Assembly: GCF_021568905.1 (NCBI RefSeq)
Contig: NZ_JAKGSB010000005.1
Span: 124,001-188,000 of the forward strand
Direction: 5' to 3'
Source: Zavarzinia marina
GTDB lineage: Bacteria > Pseudomonadota > Alphaproteobacteria > Zavarziniales > Zavarziniaceae
DNA length: 64,000 bases
Under the pieces are notes generated by a model. That model made no database searches. It saw only the letters and a program-made list of their open reading frames with translations, and was not told the origin of the DNA. Of the stretch, positions 43,990-52,390 are shown one piece after another (the first letter of the stretch is position 1; every line of letters starts with the position of its first letter). The translations under genes and the position numbers were made by a program.

Positions 43990-44544
43990 ATGCTCATCGA
44001 GATCAAGCCGGGTCCCGCCGGCCCCTTCCAGCGCCTCGACTATGCGACGGCCAACAATATCACCGGGCGGCCAATCTATGGCCGCGCCGCCTGTTTCCTG
44101 CATCCGGATGCCGCCGCGGCCTTCGGGCGGGCGCGCGCCGCCGCCCTGACCCTCGGCCTCGACCTTCTGGTGTTCGACGGTTTCCGCCCGACCGAGGCGC
44201 AATGGGCGCTGTGGCACGCCCTGCCGGATCCGACCTTCATCGCCGACCCGCGCATCGGTTCCACCCATGGCCGGGGTGTCGCCGTCGATCTCACCCTGTG
44301 CACGCCGACGGGAGAGCCGCTCGACATGGGCACCGGCTTCGACGAGATGACGGAGCTTTCCTATCACGCGGCCCCGGTCCCGGCCGAAGCGCGGCGCAAC
44401 CGCCTGCTCTTGATCGGGGTCATGGTCGAAGCGGGCTTCGTCCACAATATTCACGAGTGGTGGCACTACAATCTGCCCGACCCGGACCGATATCCTCTGT
44501 TGTCGGACAGTGCCGCCGGCACGGGCTTGATGCCCCGCGCCTGA
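43990..44544 (+). CDS. D-alanyl-D-alanine dipeptidase (VanX/DdpX family)
   Basis: The 184-residue zinc peptidase has the VanX ligands: STHGRGVAVDLTL (His and Asp, about residues 96-108) and EWWHYNLPD (Glu and His, about 156-164), plus DGFRPTEAQ. It may recycle cell-wall dipeptides as in DdpX rather than confer vancomycin resistance, as no van genes are near. ATG 43990 is the start, without a strong ribosome binding site. Confidence 0.93.
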   Translation: MLIEIKPGPAGPFQRLDYATANNITGRPIYGRAACFLHPDAAAAFGRARAAALTLGLDLLVFDGFRPTEAQWALWHALPDPTFIADPRIGSTHGRGVAVDLTLCTPTGEPLDMGTGFDEMTELSYHAAPVPAEARRNRLLLIGVMVEAGFVHNIHEWWHYNLPDPDRYPLLSDSAAGTGLMPRA

Positions 44545-44609
44545 GTCCGCGAAAAATTCGAGAGACAAGGCCAAGAGAGGATGGCCGAGACAATAAAGGG
44601 GAGAGAGCA

Positions 44610-45056
44610 ATGAACCGATTTTCGAAGCTGACGGCGGCGGCCGTATTGGCGCTGGCGGCGGCCCCGGCCCTGATGCCGGGCGTGGGTCTGATTCCGGGCG
44701 TGGCCCTGGCGCAGGAAACCCGCCCGCGCGAAATCATCACGGGCGCCGATTTCCATGCCGTCTGCGGCGATGCCGGCAAGGCCCTGTCCAATCCCCCGGG
44801 CGAGGGCAGCCGTTCGGCGGCGCGGCGCTGCAAGGACTACATGAAGAATTTCTTTCAGCTCGAGAAGGTGCGCCCGCTGGTGCCGAACGACGAGGTCATG
44901 TGCATCAACGGCACCCTCACCTGGCAGGAAATCGCGGACGAGGTTCTGGGCTGGGGCGGCGGTCGCACGGAATACGACGATCAGCCGGCGGATGCCCTGA
45001 TGCGCGCGGCGCTTCGGGCCCGCCATCCCTGCCCCAATACCGATTACGAGAACTGA
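44610..45056 (+). CDS. Exported Rap1a/Tai-like protein
   Basis: The 148-residue protein has a signal peptide (AAAVLALAAAPALMPG) ending near VALAQ. A domain follows with the Cys and helix spacing of Rap1a/Tai proteins: FHAVCGDAG, RRCKDYMKNFFQ, VMCINGTL and a final ALRARHPCP. Rap1a/Tai proteins inhibit type VI secreted amidases, but relatives occur without such systems. None is seen here. A GGGGAGAGAG site precedes the ATG. Confidence 0.68.
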   Translation: MNRFSKLTAAAVLALAAAPALMPGVGLIPGVALAQETRPREIITGADFHAVCGDAGKALSNPPGEGSRSAARRCKDYMKNFFQLEKVRPLVPNDEVMCINGTLTWQEIADEVLGWGGGRTEYDDQPADALMRAALRARHPCPNTDYEN

Positions 45057-45064
45057 GCGCCGCC

Positions 45065-46051
45065 ATGACCGCCGTCCCCGCCCTGCCGGCCCTCGACCGG
45101 GCGGGGGCGTCGCGCATCGTCGACCGGGCGATCGCGAGCTACGCAGATGACTGCCGGCGGCGCGTGCCCGATTTCGTCGACCGGTATTTCAGCCTGCGCG
45201 GCAGTCTCGCGCTGCATCGCCGGGCGCTCGGCTGGGATCTGGCGCGGGCCCCCGCCAACCTCCTCCTCTCCGTGCCGCAACTCGGGGTGCGGGCCATGGC
45301 CGCCAGCCTGGGCGGCCTGGGCGCGCGCCGGGCGGGCGAGCGGCTGAAACGCCTCGACCTGCTGCAGAAGACGGCGGTCGCCAGGGCGCTCGGCGAAGCG
45401 ATCGAGCGCGACCTCCTCGACCTGCTGCCGCCGTCGGTCGAAGGCACCGACGGCATGGCCCGGGCGCTCGCGGCGGAACCCGAGGTCGCCGCGGTCATCG
45501 ACCTTCTGTCCGAGGCGCGGCGCCGCCGGCTGGACGATCCGGCGTTTCGCGCCGCCCTCGACGGGGCGCTGGCGCGCTATGCCGCGACAAGGGTGGCGGC
45601 GGCGGATATCGCCACCACCCTGACCAGCCTCGGGGTCGGGGCCGTCGCCTTCAAGCAGGTGACGCCCAGCCTGCTCTCCCTCGGGCCGGTGCTGGCCGGC
45701 GCCATCGCACAGGCCTCGGCCGTCTCCAGCTTTCCCCTGGGGGCGACCCTGGGCGGGGTCTGGCACGGCTGGTTCCCGGCCAGCGCCGGCACCGCCCTGA
45801 CCGCCGGGGTGACCGGCAGCCTGTTCATGGGCGCCGCCGTCCTCACCGCCTTCTCGGGCGTGCTGACCGATCCCGCGCAACGCGCCCTCGGCCTCCATCA
45901 GCGCCGCCTGCACCGCCTGATCGACGGCATGGAACAGGCGCTGGCCACCGGCGAAGGCCTGCCCTTCAACCCGCGCGACCATTACATCGCCCGCGTCGTC
46001 GACCTGATCGACATCGCCCGACTGGCGCGCCGGCTGATGGCGGGGGGTTGA
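45065..46051 (+). CDS. Unknown helical, partly membrane-associated protein (DUF6635-like)
   Basis: The 328-residue protein opens with RIVDRAIASYADDCRRRVPDF and RGSLALHRRALGWD, then long helices. Hydrophobic stretches (SLLSLGPVLAGAIAQA, TALTAGVTGSLFMGAAVLTA) fall in about residues 200-270, followed by GLHQRRLHRLIDGMEQAL. I recall it as a DUF6635-type protein of unknown function but cannot verify. ATG 45065 is 8 bases after the Rap1a-like gene; they may be co-transcribed. Confidence 0.7.
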   Translation: MTAVPALPALDRAGASRIVDRAIASYADDCRRRVPDFVDRYFSLRGSLALHRRALGWDLARAPANLLLSVPQLGVRAMAASLGGLGARRAGERLKRLDLLQKTAVARALGEAIERDLLDLLPPSVEGTDGMARALAAEPEVAAVIDLLSEARRRRLDDPAFRAALDGALARYAATRVAAADIATTLTSLGVGAVAFKQVTPSLLSLGPVLAGAIAQASAVSSFPLGATLGGVWHGWFPASAGTALTAGVTGSLFMGAAVLTAFSGVLTDPAQRALGLHQRRLHRLIDGMEQALATGEGLPFNPRDHYIARVVDLIDIARLARRLMAGG

Positions 46052-46138
46052 TGAGGGGCGACGGACGATCACAATGTCACGGAGACGCGGCCACTGGCGC
46101 ATTCCTTCCGCGCCGCCCCAGCGCCCGAGGAAACGCTC

Positions 46139-46759
46139 ATGATTACGGACATCGAGCTTTATTTCACGAAGGGATGTGGTCGATGCGATCGCTTCGACAC
46201 ACCGGATTGCGCCACCCGGCAATGGGGAGAAGGGCTGGAGGCGTTGCGTGGGATCTGTCTGGGCGCGGGGCTCGAGGAAGTGCTCAAATGGGGCCATCCC
46301 TGCTATCGCCATGCCGATCGGAACATTGCGATCGTCGGCGCCTTTCGCGGGGATTTCCGGCTCAGCTTCTTCGACGCCGGGCTGATGACGGATCCGGCGC
46401 GGCGCATGGAACGCCAGGGGCCGAATACAAAATATCCGAACATGATCCGCTTCACGTCGAACGGCCAGCCGGCGGCGGAGAGAGATCTGCTTGTCGCCTA
46501 TCTCGGCGAGGCGAAATATCTCGCGGCATCCGGTGCGAAGGTGCCGAAGGACGACAGCGAGCCCGACATGCCCGACGAATTGATCGAAGCCCTGGCGGCG
46601 GATCCGGAACTCGCGATGGCGTTTCAGGCCCTGACGCCCGGCCGCCGCAAGAGCTATGTGATCAACCTGAACGGTGCCAAGCAGCCGGCGACGCGCATGA
46701 GCCGTATCGCCAAGTTCCGCGACAGGATCATCGCGGGAAAAGGCGCCCTGGACCGTTGA
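46139..46759 (+). CDS. YdeI/OmpD-associated family protein (DUF1801-containing)
   Basis: The 206-residue protein has an N-terminal DUF1801-like fold (LEEVLKWGHPCYRH, IAIVGAFRGDFRLSFF). Its C-terminal YdeI helix-rich part is MPDELIEALAADPELAMAFQALTPGRRKSYVINLNGAKQPATRMSRI split over residues 145-195. Cysteines near the start (KGCGRCDRFD) suggest redox or metal sensitivity. Function is not known. GAGGAAACG precedes the ATG. Confidence 0.84.
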   Translation: MITDIELYFTKGCGRCDRFDTPDCATRQWGEGLEALRGICLGAGLEEVLKWGHPCYRHADRNIAIVGAFRGDFRLSFFDAGLMTDPARRMERQGPNTKYPNMIRFTSNGQPAAERDLLVAYLGEAKYLAASGAKVPKDDSEPDMPDELIEALAADPELAMAFQALTPGRRKSYVINLNGAKQPATRMSRIAKFRDRIIAGKGALDR

Positions 46760-46791
46760 CGGCGCCGAAGGGTGCCGTGAGGAACAGCTCT

Positions 46792-46818
46792 GTCGTCCAG
46801 GCACGAGGCCTGGACGAC
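46792..46818. repeat. Intergenic palindrome, family A (short hairpin)
   Basis: GTCGTCCAGGC and GCCTGGACGAC form an 11-bp stem around ACGAG, between the convergent YdeI-like and von Willebrand factor A genes. The CCAGGC/GCCTGG core is shared with the copy at 22640-22656. Confidence 0.65.
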
Positions 46819-46840
46819 GGGCCAGTGCGCGGGATCACGT

Positions 46841-48814
46841 CTAGTCGAACGACAGGCTCACCCTCGTCGGCTTGCCGGCGGTGACGGTCACTTCGCTTTC
46901 CACCGTCTTGTCGCCCGAGCGGACGGTGACGACATAGGTGCCGGCCGGGACGATCCAGGCCGGTTCCCCGCTGTAACTCGTCTCGATGCGTTTGCGCTCC
47001 TGTCCGGTCATGCTGTCGATGAGCTGATAGACGTTCCACGTCAGCTTCTCGGTCAGTTTGGCGCCGCCCGCGGTGGCGCCGCCCAGGATGGCGCCGGCTT
47101 CGAGGTTCAGCACGGGGCTGGCGACACCGCCCGCCGGCACTTCGACCTCCAAGCCGACCTGGGCACTGCCCGTCCGCACGACGACATAATATCGGCCGGA
47201 CGGCAGCATCAGGTTGGGCTTGGTGTCGTAGGAGGTGACGAGGGCCCGGCCGCGCTTGCCGCTGAGGTCGGTCGCGGCATCGAAGACCTGCCAGCGCAGA
47301 TCCTTGGTCGGCGGCGGCGCACCCTCGGCGAAGATCGCCGTCGGCTGGAGCACGCCGGCGCCGAGCACGAGGGAGAGCGTGGCGGTCTCGCCCGGCTTGA
47401 TCTCCACCGTGGCCTCGCCCGTGGTGTCGCCCTGACGCGCGGTCACCCGATAGGTGCCGGCCGACAGCATGACCTCGGGCGTGGGTTCGTAAATCGTCGC
47501 CACGGCCCGGTCGCTGCCCTCCGGATAGACCTTCCAGGTCACGTCCTTGGTGGCGGGCGGCTGGTCCTCGCTGGGGCGCATCTCGGCCTTCAGGATGCCG
47601 GCATCGAGGACGATGGTGACGTCCGGCCGGTCGCCCGCTTCGACCGAGAGTGCGGTCTCGCCCACGGCGAAGTCCTTGGTCGCGGTCAGGCGCCATTCGC
47701 CCGCGGGCACCACGAAGACCGCCTCGGTCCTGGTCAGGCTCTGGGCCTGCCGGCTGCCCGCGAACAGGCGCCAGACGACCTGGCCGGCCGGCGCCGATCC
47801 ACCCTCCATGTCGATCACATGGGCGGTGATCACGGCGGCCTTCAGGTCGATGACGATATCCTGCTTCTCGCCGGTCAGGGTGATGCGCTCCGTGATCTTG
47901 GCGCCGCCCAGTTCGGCCCGGACCAGATAGTCGCCGGGTTCGAGATCCTTGCCGGGCGTCCAGACGGCGCGATAGGCGCTGTCGATCGGGCGGCCGACGT
48001 CGGCGGTGGCGGGATCGGCGCCGGGCACGTCGGCATAGAGACGCCAGCTCAGGCTCTTCTCCTCGACCTTGTGGCCTTCGGCATAGACGGCGCTGAAGGT
48101 CGGTTTGCCGCTGGGTACCGGGGCCGGGGCGGGTTCCGGCGGCGGGGGTGGCGGTGGCGCGGGCGTCGCCGTGGCGGCGGCCACGGTGGTTAGTGCCTCG
48201 CCCAGGCTGGCGGCATCGTCGGCCTGGACGAAGGTGCCGCCCGTATTGTCGGCGATGCATTTGAGCTGGTCGACGGTCGCCTTGTCCCGGATGTCGAAGC
48301 CGATGACATGGGCGGTGAAATCGACGCCCAGGCGTTCCAATTCGCTGGCGATGGCGCAAGGGTCGAGGCCGCAGGTCTCGTTGCCGTCCGAAACCAGGAT
48401 CACGGTCGCCTGTTCCTCGGTGAACTTCAGCGCCTCGGCGGCGCGGCGCACGGCGGCGGTCATCGGCGTCTTGCCCTTGGGCGACAGCTTGTCGATCACC
48501 TGCTTGAAGTGCTGGGCATCGACCGGACCGACCGGGATCACATCCTCGATGTCGTCGCAGGCGCCCTTGGTGCGATGGCCATAGACCGTGAGCCCGAGGG
48601 CGATGTCCTTGTTCCAGCCGTTCACCAGATCGGCGACCGCTTCCTCGGCGATCTCCCATTTCGACTTGCCGTCGATCTGGCCCCACATGCTGCCCGAGGC
48701 ATCGAGCACCAGAATGGCCTTGGCGCCGTCCTGTGCCCGCGCGGGCCCGAGACCGGCGACGGCCATGGCGAGACCGAGGACGATGGCCGACCAGAGCCTG
48801 CCCAATCCGTTCAT
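46841..48814 (-). CDS. Exported von Willebrand factor A domain protein
   Basis: The 657-residue protein has a signal peptide ending ARAQ (about residue 28) and a VWA domain at about 33-210. MIDAS residues are visible in VLDASGSMWG (Asp38, Ser40, Ser42), KTPMTAA and VSDGNETC. A proline-rich linker follows (about 222-240). The rest of the protein is repeated beta-sandwich units of roughly 90 residues, visible as repeated motifs of the type WxxYxxxxD..., RAELGGAKITERITL and GSARVGLEVEVPAGG. Each unit resembles an adhesion or tandem Ig-like module. It is divergent from the MFS transporter gene. Confidence 0.8.
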   Translation of the reverse strand: MNGLGRLWSAIVLGLAMAVAGLGPARAQDGAKAILVLDASGSMWGQIDGKSKWEIAEEAVADLVNGWNKDIALGLTVYGHRTKGACDDIEDVIPVGPVDAQHFKQVIDKLSPKGKTPMTAAVRRAAEALKFTEEQATVILVSDGNETCGLDPCAIASELERLGVDFTAHVIGFDIRDKATVDQLKCIADNTGGTFVQADDAASLGEALTTVAAATATPAPPPPPPPEPAPAPVPSGKPTFSAVYAEGHKVEEKSLSWRLYADVPGADPATADVGRPIDSAYRAVWTPGKDLEPGDYLVRAELGGAKITERITLTGEKQDIVIDLKAAVITAHVIDMEGGSAPAGQVVWRLFAGSRQAQSLTRTEAVFVVPAGEWRLTATKDFAVGETALSVEAGDRPDVTIVLDAGILKAEMRPSEDQPPATKDVTWKVYPEGSDRAVATIYEPTPEVMLSAGTYRVTARQGDTTGEATVEIKPGETATLSLVLGAGVLQPTAIFAEGAPPPTKDLRWQVFDAATDLSGKRGRALVTSYDTKPNLMLPSGRYYVVVRTGSAQVGLEVEVPAGGVASPVLNLEAGAILGGATAGGAKLTEKLTWNVYQLIDSMTGQERKRIETSYSGEPAWIVPAGTYVVTVRSGDKTVESEVTVTAGKPTRVSLSFD

Positions 48815-48961
48815 GTCTTTTCCTTCCGTCGGGTGCTTGCTGCCGCAACGTCAATTGCCGCGACAACAGGCCATGTCGCCGGGTAGGATATCAGGCCGCC
48901 GCGCGCAATGACGGTGGTCACATAAAGATAACGACGACGATAAGAATAAAGAGGAGGGAAC

Positions 48962-50368
48962 ATGTCGTTGCGTTCCGAGTCCGCCGCCGCGCGGACGGAA
49001 TCACCCCTGGCCGAAAACCCGGCCGCGACCGAACCGCCCTATCCCAATCCGCGCTATGCCTGGTATGTGGTCGGCGTCCTGATGCTGGCCTATACGATTT
49101 CCTTCATCGACCGCCAGATCCTCAATCTGTTGGTCGGGCCGATCAAACGCGACCTCGCCATCTCGGATACGGAGATGAGCCTGCTCGCCGGCCTCGCCTT
49201 CGCCCTCTTCTATACGTTCCTCGGCCTGCCCATCGGGCGCATGGTCGACAAGCGCAGCCGGCGCGGCATCATCGCCATCGGCATCGTGGTCTGGAGCGTG
49301 TTCACCGCCGCCTGCGGTCTGGCCACCAAATTCTGGCATCTGTTCCTGGCGCGTATCGGCGTCGGTGTCGGCGAGGCGGCCTTGTCGCCCGCGGCCTATT
49401 CCCTGGTGGCGGATTATTTCCCGCCCAATCGCATGGGTACGGCCATGGGTGTCTACAACATGGGCATCTTCGTCGGCTCGGGCCTTGCCTATATCTTCGG
49501 CGGGCTGGTGGTCGGCCTGGTTTCGGGGGCCGAGCACACGGTGCTGCCCATCGTCGGCGAAGTCTATGCCTGGCAGGTGGTGTTCTTCGTCGTCGGTCTG
49601 CCGGGCATCCTGATGGCGCTTCTGCTGTTCACCGTGCGCGAGCCGGTGCGCCGGGGCATCAAGGCGGTGCGTCAGGCCGACGGCAGCCTGAAGGCCGAGG
49701 ATGTGCCGGTGCGCGAGGTCGTCGCCTATATCAAGGGCAATGCGGGCGCCGTGCTGTGCCACAACGTCGGCTTCGCCCTGCTCGCCCTCGTCGGCTACGG
49801 CGTCGCGACCTGGATCCCGTCCTTCTTCATCCGCACACACGGCTGGACGCCGTCCGAGATCGGCCTCGCCTTTGGCGTCGTCCAGCTCACCGCCGGCGTC
49901 GTCGGCGTGATCGGCGGCGGCTGGCTGGGCGACGTGCTGAAGGCACGCGGCATGAGCGACGGCCGGCTTCGGGTCGGTATCCTGGCCGCCTTCTGCGGCA
50001 CGCCGTTCTCGATCGCGCTGCCCTTCATCGGCGACGGCAGTCTGGCGCTCGCCGTCTCCATCGGTTCGGTCTTCTTCTTCACGATGTGCTTCGGCGCGGC
50101 GCCCGCCGCCATCGCCGAGATCATGCCGAACCAGATGCGCGGCCAGGCTTCCGCCGTCTATCTGTTCATCGTCAATCTGATCGGTCTCGGTCTCGGGCCG
50201 ACGGCGGTGGCGCTCGCCACCGACTTCGTGTTCCGGGACGAGAACATGGTCGGCTATTCGCTGGCCCTGATCGGCGGCGTCGCGCTGCCGATGGCGGGCC
50301 TCGTGCTGCTGGCAGGCTGCCGGCCCTATCGTGCCAGTCTCGAGCGGGTGAAGGCCTATACGGCCTGA
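48962..50368 (+). CDS. MFS transporter (spinster-like)
   Basis: The 468-residue protein has about 12 membrane helices. It starts with a hydrophilic tail and then WYVVGVLMLAYTISFIDRQILNLLVGPIKRDLAIS, an LGLPIGRMVDKRSRRG loop, and ARIGVGVGEAALSPAAYSL. Such spinster-like members export lipids or sugars, or transport aromatic acids; the substrate is unknown. RBS GAGGAGGGA precedes the ATG. It lies between the VWA protein and a leftward manganese-riboswitch transporter gene. Confidence 0.88.
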   Translation: MSLRSESAAARTESPLAENPAATEPPYPNPRYAWYVVGVLMLAYTISFIDRQILNLLVGPIKRDLAISDTEMSLLAGLAFALFYTFLGLPIGRMVDKRSRRGIIAIGIVVWSVFTAACGLATKFWHLFLARIGVGVGEAALSPAAYSLVADYFPPNRMGTAMGVYNMGIFVGSGLAYIFGGLVVGLVSGAEHTVLPIVGEVYAWQVVFFVVGLPGILMALLLFTVREPVRRGIKAVRQADGSLKAEDVPVREVVAYIKGNAGAVLCHNVGFALLALVGYGVATWIPSFFIRTHGWTPSEIGLAFGVVQLTAGVVGVIGGGWLGDVLKARGMSDGRLRVGILAAFCGTPFSIALPFIGDGSLALAVSIGSVFFFTMCFGAAPAAIAEIMPNQMRGQASAVYLFIVNLIGLGLGPTAVALATDFVFRDENMVGYSLALIGGVALPMAGLVLLAGCRPYRASLERVKAYTA

Positions 50369-50934
50369 AGCCCGAAGATCAAGGTAAAGGCGCCGACCGC
50401 GATCAGGATCGCGGCGGCGGCCGCCCGCACATAGGCGAGCGGCACCACACGCGTCACCGCCTCGCCCAGGAAGACGGCGGGGACATTGGCCAGCATCATG
50501 CCGAAGGTGGTGCCCATGGTGACGGCGACCAGATCGCCGAAGCGCGCCGCCAGGGCAACGGTGGCGACCTGGGTCTTGTCGCCCATCTCGACCAGGAAGA
50601 AGGCCACCAGGGTCGCCATGAAGGCGCCCATGCGGCCGGCCCCGGCCCCGGGGCCGGCGTCGTCGTCCATCTTGTCGGGCACCAGCGCCCAGAGCCCCAT
50701 GGCGACGAAGCCCGCGCCCAGGATCCAGCGCAATCCCTCGCCGCCCAGAAAATCCGCGATCAGCGTGCCGACGCTCGCCGCCAGCAGGTGATTGGCGACG
50801 GTCGCGGCGAAGATGCCGGCGACGATGGGCCAGGGCTTGCGGAACCGGCTGGCCAGCAGGATGGCCAGCAATTGCGTCTTGTCGCCGATTTCGGCGATGG
50901 CGACGACACCGGTCGAGACGAGAAAGGCTTCCAT
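50356..50934 (-). CDS. TMEM165/GDT1 (UPF0016) family manganese exporter
   Basis: The 192-residue protein is a duplicated three-helix unit with the two family motifs EIGDKTQ (residues 15-21) and EMGDKTQ (116-122). Members export Mn or move Ca/Mn. The leader carries a yybP-ykoY riboswitch and a perfect inverted repeat, the arrangement expected for a Mn-induced exporter. ATG 50934 is the start. The end overlaps the convergent MFS gene by 13 bases. Confidence 0.93.
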   Translation of the reverse strand: MEAFLVSTGVVAIAEIGDKTQLLAILLASRFRKPWPIVAGIFAATVANHLLAASVGTLIADFLGGEGLRWILGAGFVAMGLWALVPDKMDDDAGPGAGAGRMGAFMATLVAFFLVEMGDKTQVATVALAARFGDLVAVTMGTTFGMMLANVPAVFLGEAVTRVVPLAYVRAAAAAILIAVGAFTLIFGLQAV

Positions 50935-50949
50935 GGTGACGGCACGGGC

Positions 50950-50997
50950 GCAGGGTCGGGCGAACAACCGATGGCAAGCCGCGTTGCCCGACCCTGC
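50950..50997 (-). promoter_or_regulatory. Expression platform of the manganese riboswitch
   Basis: GCAGGGTCGGGC (50950-50961) and GCCCGACCCTGC (50986-50997) form a perfect 12-bp stem around 24 bases. It lies 16 bases upstream of the transporter start. No T tract follows, so translation is the likely level of control. Confidence 0.8.
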
Positions 50998-51008
50998 AAG
51001 GACGGACG

Positions 51009-51138
51009 CGGACCTGCCAAAGGTCTCGCCAAGCTGTCGCCGGATACGCCATGAGCCTGTGAAGGGATTCAAAGGCTCAAGTCTGTTGACGCATCCCCCG
51101 CCGAGCACGCGGGCGGCTACTCCCCAATGACGTCCCAG
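51009..51138 (-). ncRNA. yybP-ykoY manganese riboswitch
   Basis: On the minus strand the leader has GGGGAGTAGCC at its 5' part, then a CCGCC/GGCGG stem and GTCAACAGACTTGAGCC. A GAGCC/GGCTC stem, CCGGCGACAGC and GGCGAGACC follow, near GACCTTTGGCAGGTC. These are the conserved blocks of the yybP-ykoY element, which senses Mn2+. It precedes a TMEM165/GDT1 gene, a known association. The exact 5' and 3' ends are approximate. Confidence 0.88.
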
Positions 51139-51190
51139 CAATAGCGGAGCGCGATCGCCCCGACAAGAAAAATGGATCGTCCATCCAGCC

Positions 51191-51271
51191 CGTCATCCCG
51201 GCGGAGGCCGGGATCTTTCTCAGGAAAGAGCGCCTTCTCGTCGAGAGATCCCGGCTTTCGCCGGGATGACG
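51191..51271. repeat. Intergenic palindrome, family A (full copy)
   Basis: 25-base arms (51191-51215 and 51247-51271) are inverted repeats with two mismatches. Each arm is itself a CCCGGC hairpin, and the middle holds CTTTC-TCAG-GAAAG and TCTCG-T-CGAGA. The whole can fold as a cruciform of nested hairpins. It lies between the riboswitch and adenosine kinase and is the longest copy of the family. Confidence 0.9.
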
Positions 51272-51285
51272 ATCTGTAAATCGGA

Positions 51286-52278
51286 TCAATACCGCCCGGC
51301 GACGAAGTCGGCGAGGGTCACCTGGGGGCGCGGGCCGTAATGGGCCAGCACTTCGGCAGCGCAGAGCGAGCCGAGGCGGGCGGCGCGGGCAAGCCCGAGA
51401 TCGCGGGTCAGGCCGAACAGGAAGCCGGCGGCGAAGAGATCGCCGGCGCCGGTCGAATCCACGATCTTCTCCGGCGTAACGGCATCGATCACATGAACCT
51501 CGTCCCCGGCGATGGCGACGGAACCCTTCTCGCTGCGGGTCAGGGCGGCGGTGATGCCCAGCGCCCTTGCGGCCTGGAGGGCGGTGTCGAAATCGCCGGT
51601 CTCGAACAGGGCGGCGATCTCGCTTTCGTTGGCGAAGAGAATGTCGACGGCGCCGTTGCTCAGGAGATCGAGGAATTCGCCGCGCCAGCGATGGACGCAG
51701 AAGGCGTCCGACAACGAGAGGGCGACGCGCCTTCCCGCCTCATGGGCGCAGGTGATCGCCTTCCTGAAGGCGGCCTTGCCGTTTTCGGGATCCCACAGGT
51801 AACCCTCGAGATAGGTGATTTCGGCGGCGGCGACCTTTTCGGGATCGACGTCGTCGGGGCCGAGGCCGACGCAGGCGCCGAGATAGGTCGCCATGGTGCG
51901 CTGGGCATCCGGCGTGACCATGACGAGGCAGCGGGCGGTGCCCGGGCCCTCGGTCGCGGCGGGCGTGTCGAAGGCGACGCCGACGGCCCGTATGTCATGG
52001 GCGAAGACCTTGCCGAGATCGTCGTCGCGCACGCGCCCGACGAAGGCCGCGCGCGCGCCGAGCGAGGCGAGGCCGGCCAGCGTGTTGGCGGCCGACCCGC
52101 CCGACGCCTCGACGCCCGCGGCCATCCGGCCATAGAGCGCGTCGGCGCGGTCGGCGTCGATCAGGGTCATGGAGCCCTTCACCAGATCCTCGCGGTCGAG
52201 GAAGGCATCGTCCGCCGGCGCCAGCACGTCCACGATGGCATTGCCGATCCCGAGGATATCGAAATCCGTCATCGTCAT
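51286..52278 (-). CDS. Adenosine kinase (PfkB family)
   Basis: The 330-residue ribokinase-fold enzyme has DILGIGNAIVDVL at its start, GGSAANTLAGLASLGARAAFVG, a substrate strand YLEGYLWDPENG, and the PfkB signature DSTGAGDLFAAGFL with the catalytic Asp. Alphaproteobacterial members are annotated as adenosine kinases; ribokinase or inosine-guanosine specificity is possible. The start is MTMTDFD at ATG 52278, or ATG 52272; a GGGA stretch lies upstream. It is divergent from the EI24 gene with about 110 bases between. Confidence 0.87.
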   Translation of the reverse strand: MTMTDFDILGIGNAIVDVLAPADDAFLDREDLVKGSMTLIDADRADALYGRMAAGVEASGGSAANTLAGLASLGARAAFVGRVRDDDLGKVFAHDIRAVGVAFDTPAATEGPGTARCLVMVTPDAQRTMATYLGACVGLGPDDVDPEKVAAAEITYLEGYLWDPENGKAAFRKAITCAHEAGRRVALSLSDAFCVHRWRGEFLDLLSNGAVDILFANESEIAALFETGDFDTALQAARALGITAALTRSEKGSVAIAGDEVHVIDAVTPEKIVDSTGAGDLFAAGFLFGLTRDLGLARAARLGSLCAAEVLAHYGPRPQVTLADFVAGRY

Positions 52279-52390
52279 CTTCGTTCCCACTTCGATCGGA
52301 CCCATATAAACCGGGCCCATGCAAATCGGGGCGCAGTATAAGGATGGCGCAACGGCCGTCCAGTTTCACCCGAGCGAGGAGGAAGCCCGC

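Noticed and set aside
50950-50997. The 12-bp stem as a rho-independent terminator
   Set aside because: No T tract follows in either direction, so it is better read as a translational control element.
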